Positions 60,700 to 64,000 of a stretch of 64,000 nt of DNA are shown piece by piece. How positions within the stretch are numbered: the first letter of the stretch is position 1; each line of letters begins with the position of its first letter. Position numbers and translations under genes: made by a program. Below the pieces are notes generated by a model. That model did not search any database. It was not told the origin of the DNA and saw only the letters and a program-made list of their open reading frames with translations. The DNA comes from Chaenocephalus aceratus (taxonomy: Eukaryota; Chordata; Actinopteri; Perciformes; Channichthyidae), in the NCBI GenBank assembly GCA_023974075.1, contig JAMFTG010001481.1, positions 1 to 64,000 on the forward strand, written 5' to 3'.

Positions 60700-60862
60700 G
60701 GAGGCGTGTGGCTAAGTGGGTTAGTGCGTTGGTGTTGGGATCAGGTTCAAACCCCACTGCAGTCGTTGTGTCCCTGAGACACTTCACCCCAAATCGCTCA
60801 AGTGGGGACTGCCCACAGTATTGAGTGTGTAAGTCGCTTTGGGCAACAAGTCATTTTGAGTA
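60700..60862 (+). mobile_element. tRNA-derived SINE
   Basis: Box A-like GTGGCTAAGTGGGTTAG and box B-like GGTTCAAACCCC are followed by a core with AAGTCGCTTTGGGCAA. Confidence 0.8.
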
Positions 60863-60869
60863 ATTTCCT

Positions 60870-61525
60870 TAATACATTGCCTTTCTCCTTGAAGCATCTT
60901 AAACAGAAGGAGACATAAGACTGTACGTTCCCAATGCCGTCTCGTGTAGAAGTCCTTTCTCATGAAAACATCGTGGAGGTTTTGTGACCTTGATATATTG
61001 GTGTTAGGGATAATACATGTACTAAACAAGATTATGTGAGTTAGGTGCAGACTTTTGCTGCTCGATGCTAGTATTTAAACTCAAGTCTAATAAGACGAAA
61101 TCACAAATCTGAAGAAAGATGTTCCATCAGCGCTGAAAGGAACGGTTTTAGTGTTAGATGAGGGAAATAATACAACTCTCGTGTCTGGATAGTTAACGTG
61201 AAGCTGGAGCAGTTAGCTTAGCTTAGCATAAAGACTGGAAACAGAGGGGAAAACTAGCCTGGTTTTGTCCTAAGGAAAATCAAATCAATCAACGAGCGAC
61301 TCTAAAGCTCGCTGATTAACCCAACTTATCTTTGTGTTACAACTATAATGCACACCTGCACGCAAAGAGCTGTTTCCTGTTCCATTAGCGGCTGTACAAA
61401 TACTGAAAGCTGCGTCTTTTCACACAAATTAAGCCAAAGCTGGACAGGAAGTACAGCGAGGGGGAAAAGGAAATGATGCTAAAGCTGCGGAATGTCCTCC
61501 TGCCTCTTCCCTGGCTGCCCACTGA
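60870..61525. other. Unassigned DNA with a MITE fragment
   Basis: TTAGCTTAGCTTAGCATAAA near 61211-61235 matches the interior of the 25497 MITE; the ends are not seen. Confidence 0.5.
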
Positions 61526-61731
<206 letters not shown>

Positions 61732-61913
61732 ACTTCAGGGGACATTACATTGACTGACATGCATTTCCTGGAGACTTATCCTAACCTTAACCAAATCTTC
61801 ACCCTAAAAGTAATGATCCCCCTTATGGGGACCTCCAATGTGTCCCCATAAGGGAGGTGAGTCCCCGCACATGACTGTGTAAACAGATTTAGGTCCCCAC
61901 AAGTATAGTAATG

Positions 61914-61946
<33 letters not shown>

Positions 61947-62109
61947 ACACACACACACACACACACAGGGGTCCTGCCAAAATAAAAACACCAGCTCCAC
62001 ACGGGCATACAGAGAGTCACACACACCACACACACACACCACACACACACGGGTCCTGCCAAAATAAAAACACCAGCTCCACACGGGCATACAGAGAGTC
62101 ACACACCCA

Positions 62110-62135
<26 letters not shown>
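61732..62135 (+). repeat. ~650-bp local duplication, copy 1
   Basis: Contains the CA-linked repeat (61735-61915) and two copies of a 55-bp block starting GGGTCCTGCCAAAATAAAAA (61969, 62050), ending in ACCC repeats. Confidence 0.9.
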
Positions 62136-63019
<884 letters not shown>

Positions 63020-64000
63020 GATCTAACAAAAGGTTGGGGAAAACAGGAAGTAGTATAGAAGAAACATTTCCAGGTCAAGCTAACAAACATCCCCAAACAT
63101 TCTTTCCCTTCCAGAAATATATTGGAAAAACCTCCACTTAAAAAAACACCCCGTAAAGAGACGAAAATACCTCTGCCGTTTCATTAAAAGAGGGTGGAGG
63201 TCACGTACTTATCGCAGCTCAGACCAAGTTACTTATGCAATATGTGAAGGGTAGAAAGGGAACCGTGCAGACAGTAAAGTGACGTTATTTGGCTTCTGTA
63301 CAAAAATAACACGTTGTAAATGTCACATTCAAAGCTCCACTGCACATTTTTTACTATTAAATTACGTATTTTGCCTCGTTTTATAACATAATTACATGCT
63401 TTCATATCATCATAATTTCCCTTTAGTCATATGGGAGTTTAGTTCTCGACATATATCACTTTTATTGTCTATACTGCGGTTTTCTTGTTTGCATGTTTTA
63501 CGACTGAGGGTGTCTTAATTAGAAGGGAAATGAATCCGAGTTAACGGCGGTGTGGGTCAGCCGGCTTGTTAAAATACCCATAAAGCATCACTGCACGGAC
63601 GTAACCCTCCACGTAACTTACGAGTAAGCTAGTAAATTCCTGCGGTTCGCCAAATGTAGCTTTCAGGCGTGACCTTCTTTTGAGTACAGCGCAGCTATCT
63701 ACATTGACTATATTTGTATTTAAAGAATGAAAAATGAAGTGAAGGATGCTGGGAAAACTAACACACTTAAAGTAAAAGCCAGAGCTTGGCTGCATCTCAC
63801 TTCGGTTAAATTAATTCCTTGCGTCTTTCACTTGCGGCGTTTCCCTGCGACTAGTCCCTCCCTCCAGGGAAGCACGGAGAGACGCGAGGAAACCACGAGA
63901 AGCAGGGAAATTAGTTTTAAGAGCAACGGGACGTCGTTTCCTCCGGAGCGCCGCGAGAAGCGACGTCCGTTTGTGTTGACGCCGCACAGCTGATCGTCTG
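63020..64000. other. No feature seen; GC-richer at the right edge
   Basis: The last 180 bp are richer in GC and CpG (GCGCCGCGAGAAGCGACGTC) than the rest, possibly approaching a promoter or an exon beyond the window. No exon is recognised. Confidence 0.4.

Overview
This is teleost fish nuclear DNA. The coding exons are vertebrate genes with GT-AG introns. Between them lie very long (CA)n arrays, non-autonomous hAT, PIF/Harbinger-like and TTAA-type DNA transposons, tRNA-derived SINEs and LINE 3' tails. There are no operons, phage genes or CRISPR arrays.

Two protein-coding genes are recognisable, both on the minus strand. (1) 79-19587 carries the 5' half of clcn5, the endosomal 2Cl-/H+ exchanger ClC-5. 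Seven coding exons run from the initiator ATG at 19587 to the GVLFSLEE segment at 79; the rest of the gene lies left of the window. (2) 25731-46390 carries the body and C-terminus of shroom4, an actin/Rho-kinase scaffold. Ten exons are visible, from a segment matching the region after the PDZ domain to the ASD2 coiled coil and the stop codon. The PDZ exons were not found and should lie beyond 64000. The genes are about 6 kb apart and transcribed in the same direction, shroom4 upstream. They are also near each other on human Xp11.22 (recalled from established knowledge), which supports both assignments.

Layout: 1-6440, clcn5 exons with a 2.2-kb trinucleotide tract; 6440-19450, a repeat-filled clcn5 intron with a 37-bp minisatellite, CA arrays, a Harbinger-like element, a 2.65-kb hAT relic and a possible internal CCAAT-rich promoter near 11.1 kb; 19451-25730, first coding exon, upstream/intergenic DNA with nested transposons, and the shroom4 3' side; 25731-46390, shroom4; 46391-64000, intron or upstream DNA with CA/GT arrays, transposons and local duplications but no convincing exon.

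The most important caution concerns sequence quality. Four of the seven clcn5 exons each carry exactly one extra base, and shroom4 exons carry both insertions and deletions, although splice sites and surrounding codons look well conserved. Interruptions inside the longest CA arrays are also mostly single missing bases. The simplest reading is unpolished long-read indel error rather than two decaying genes. I found no convincing previously undescribed biological system. The most interesting observations are the internal promoter candidate, the placement of LINE tails against shroom4 splice donors, the nested transposons, a near-perfect palindrome and a duplicated module near 52 kb.
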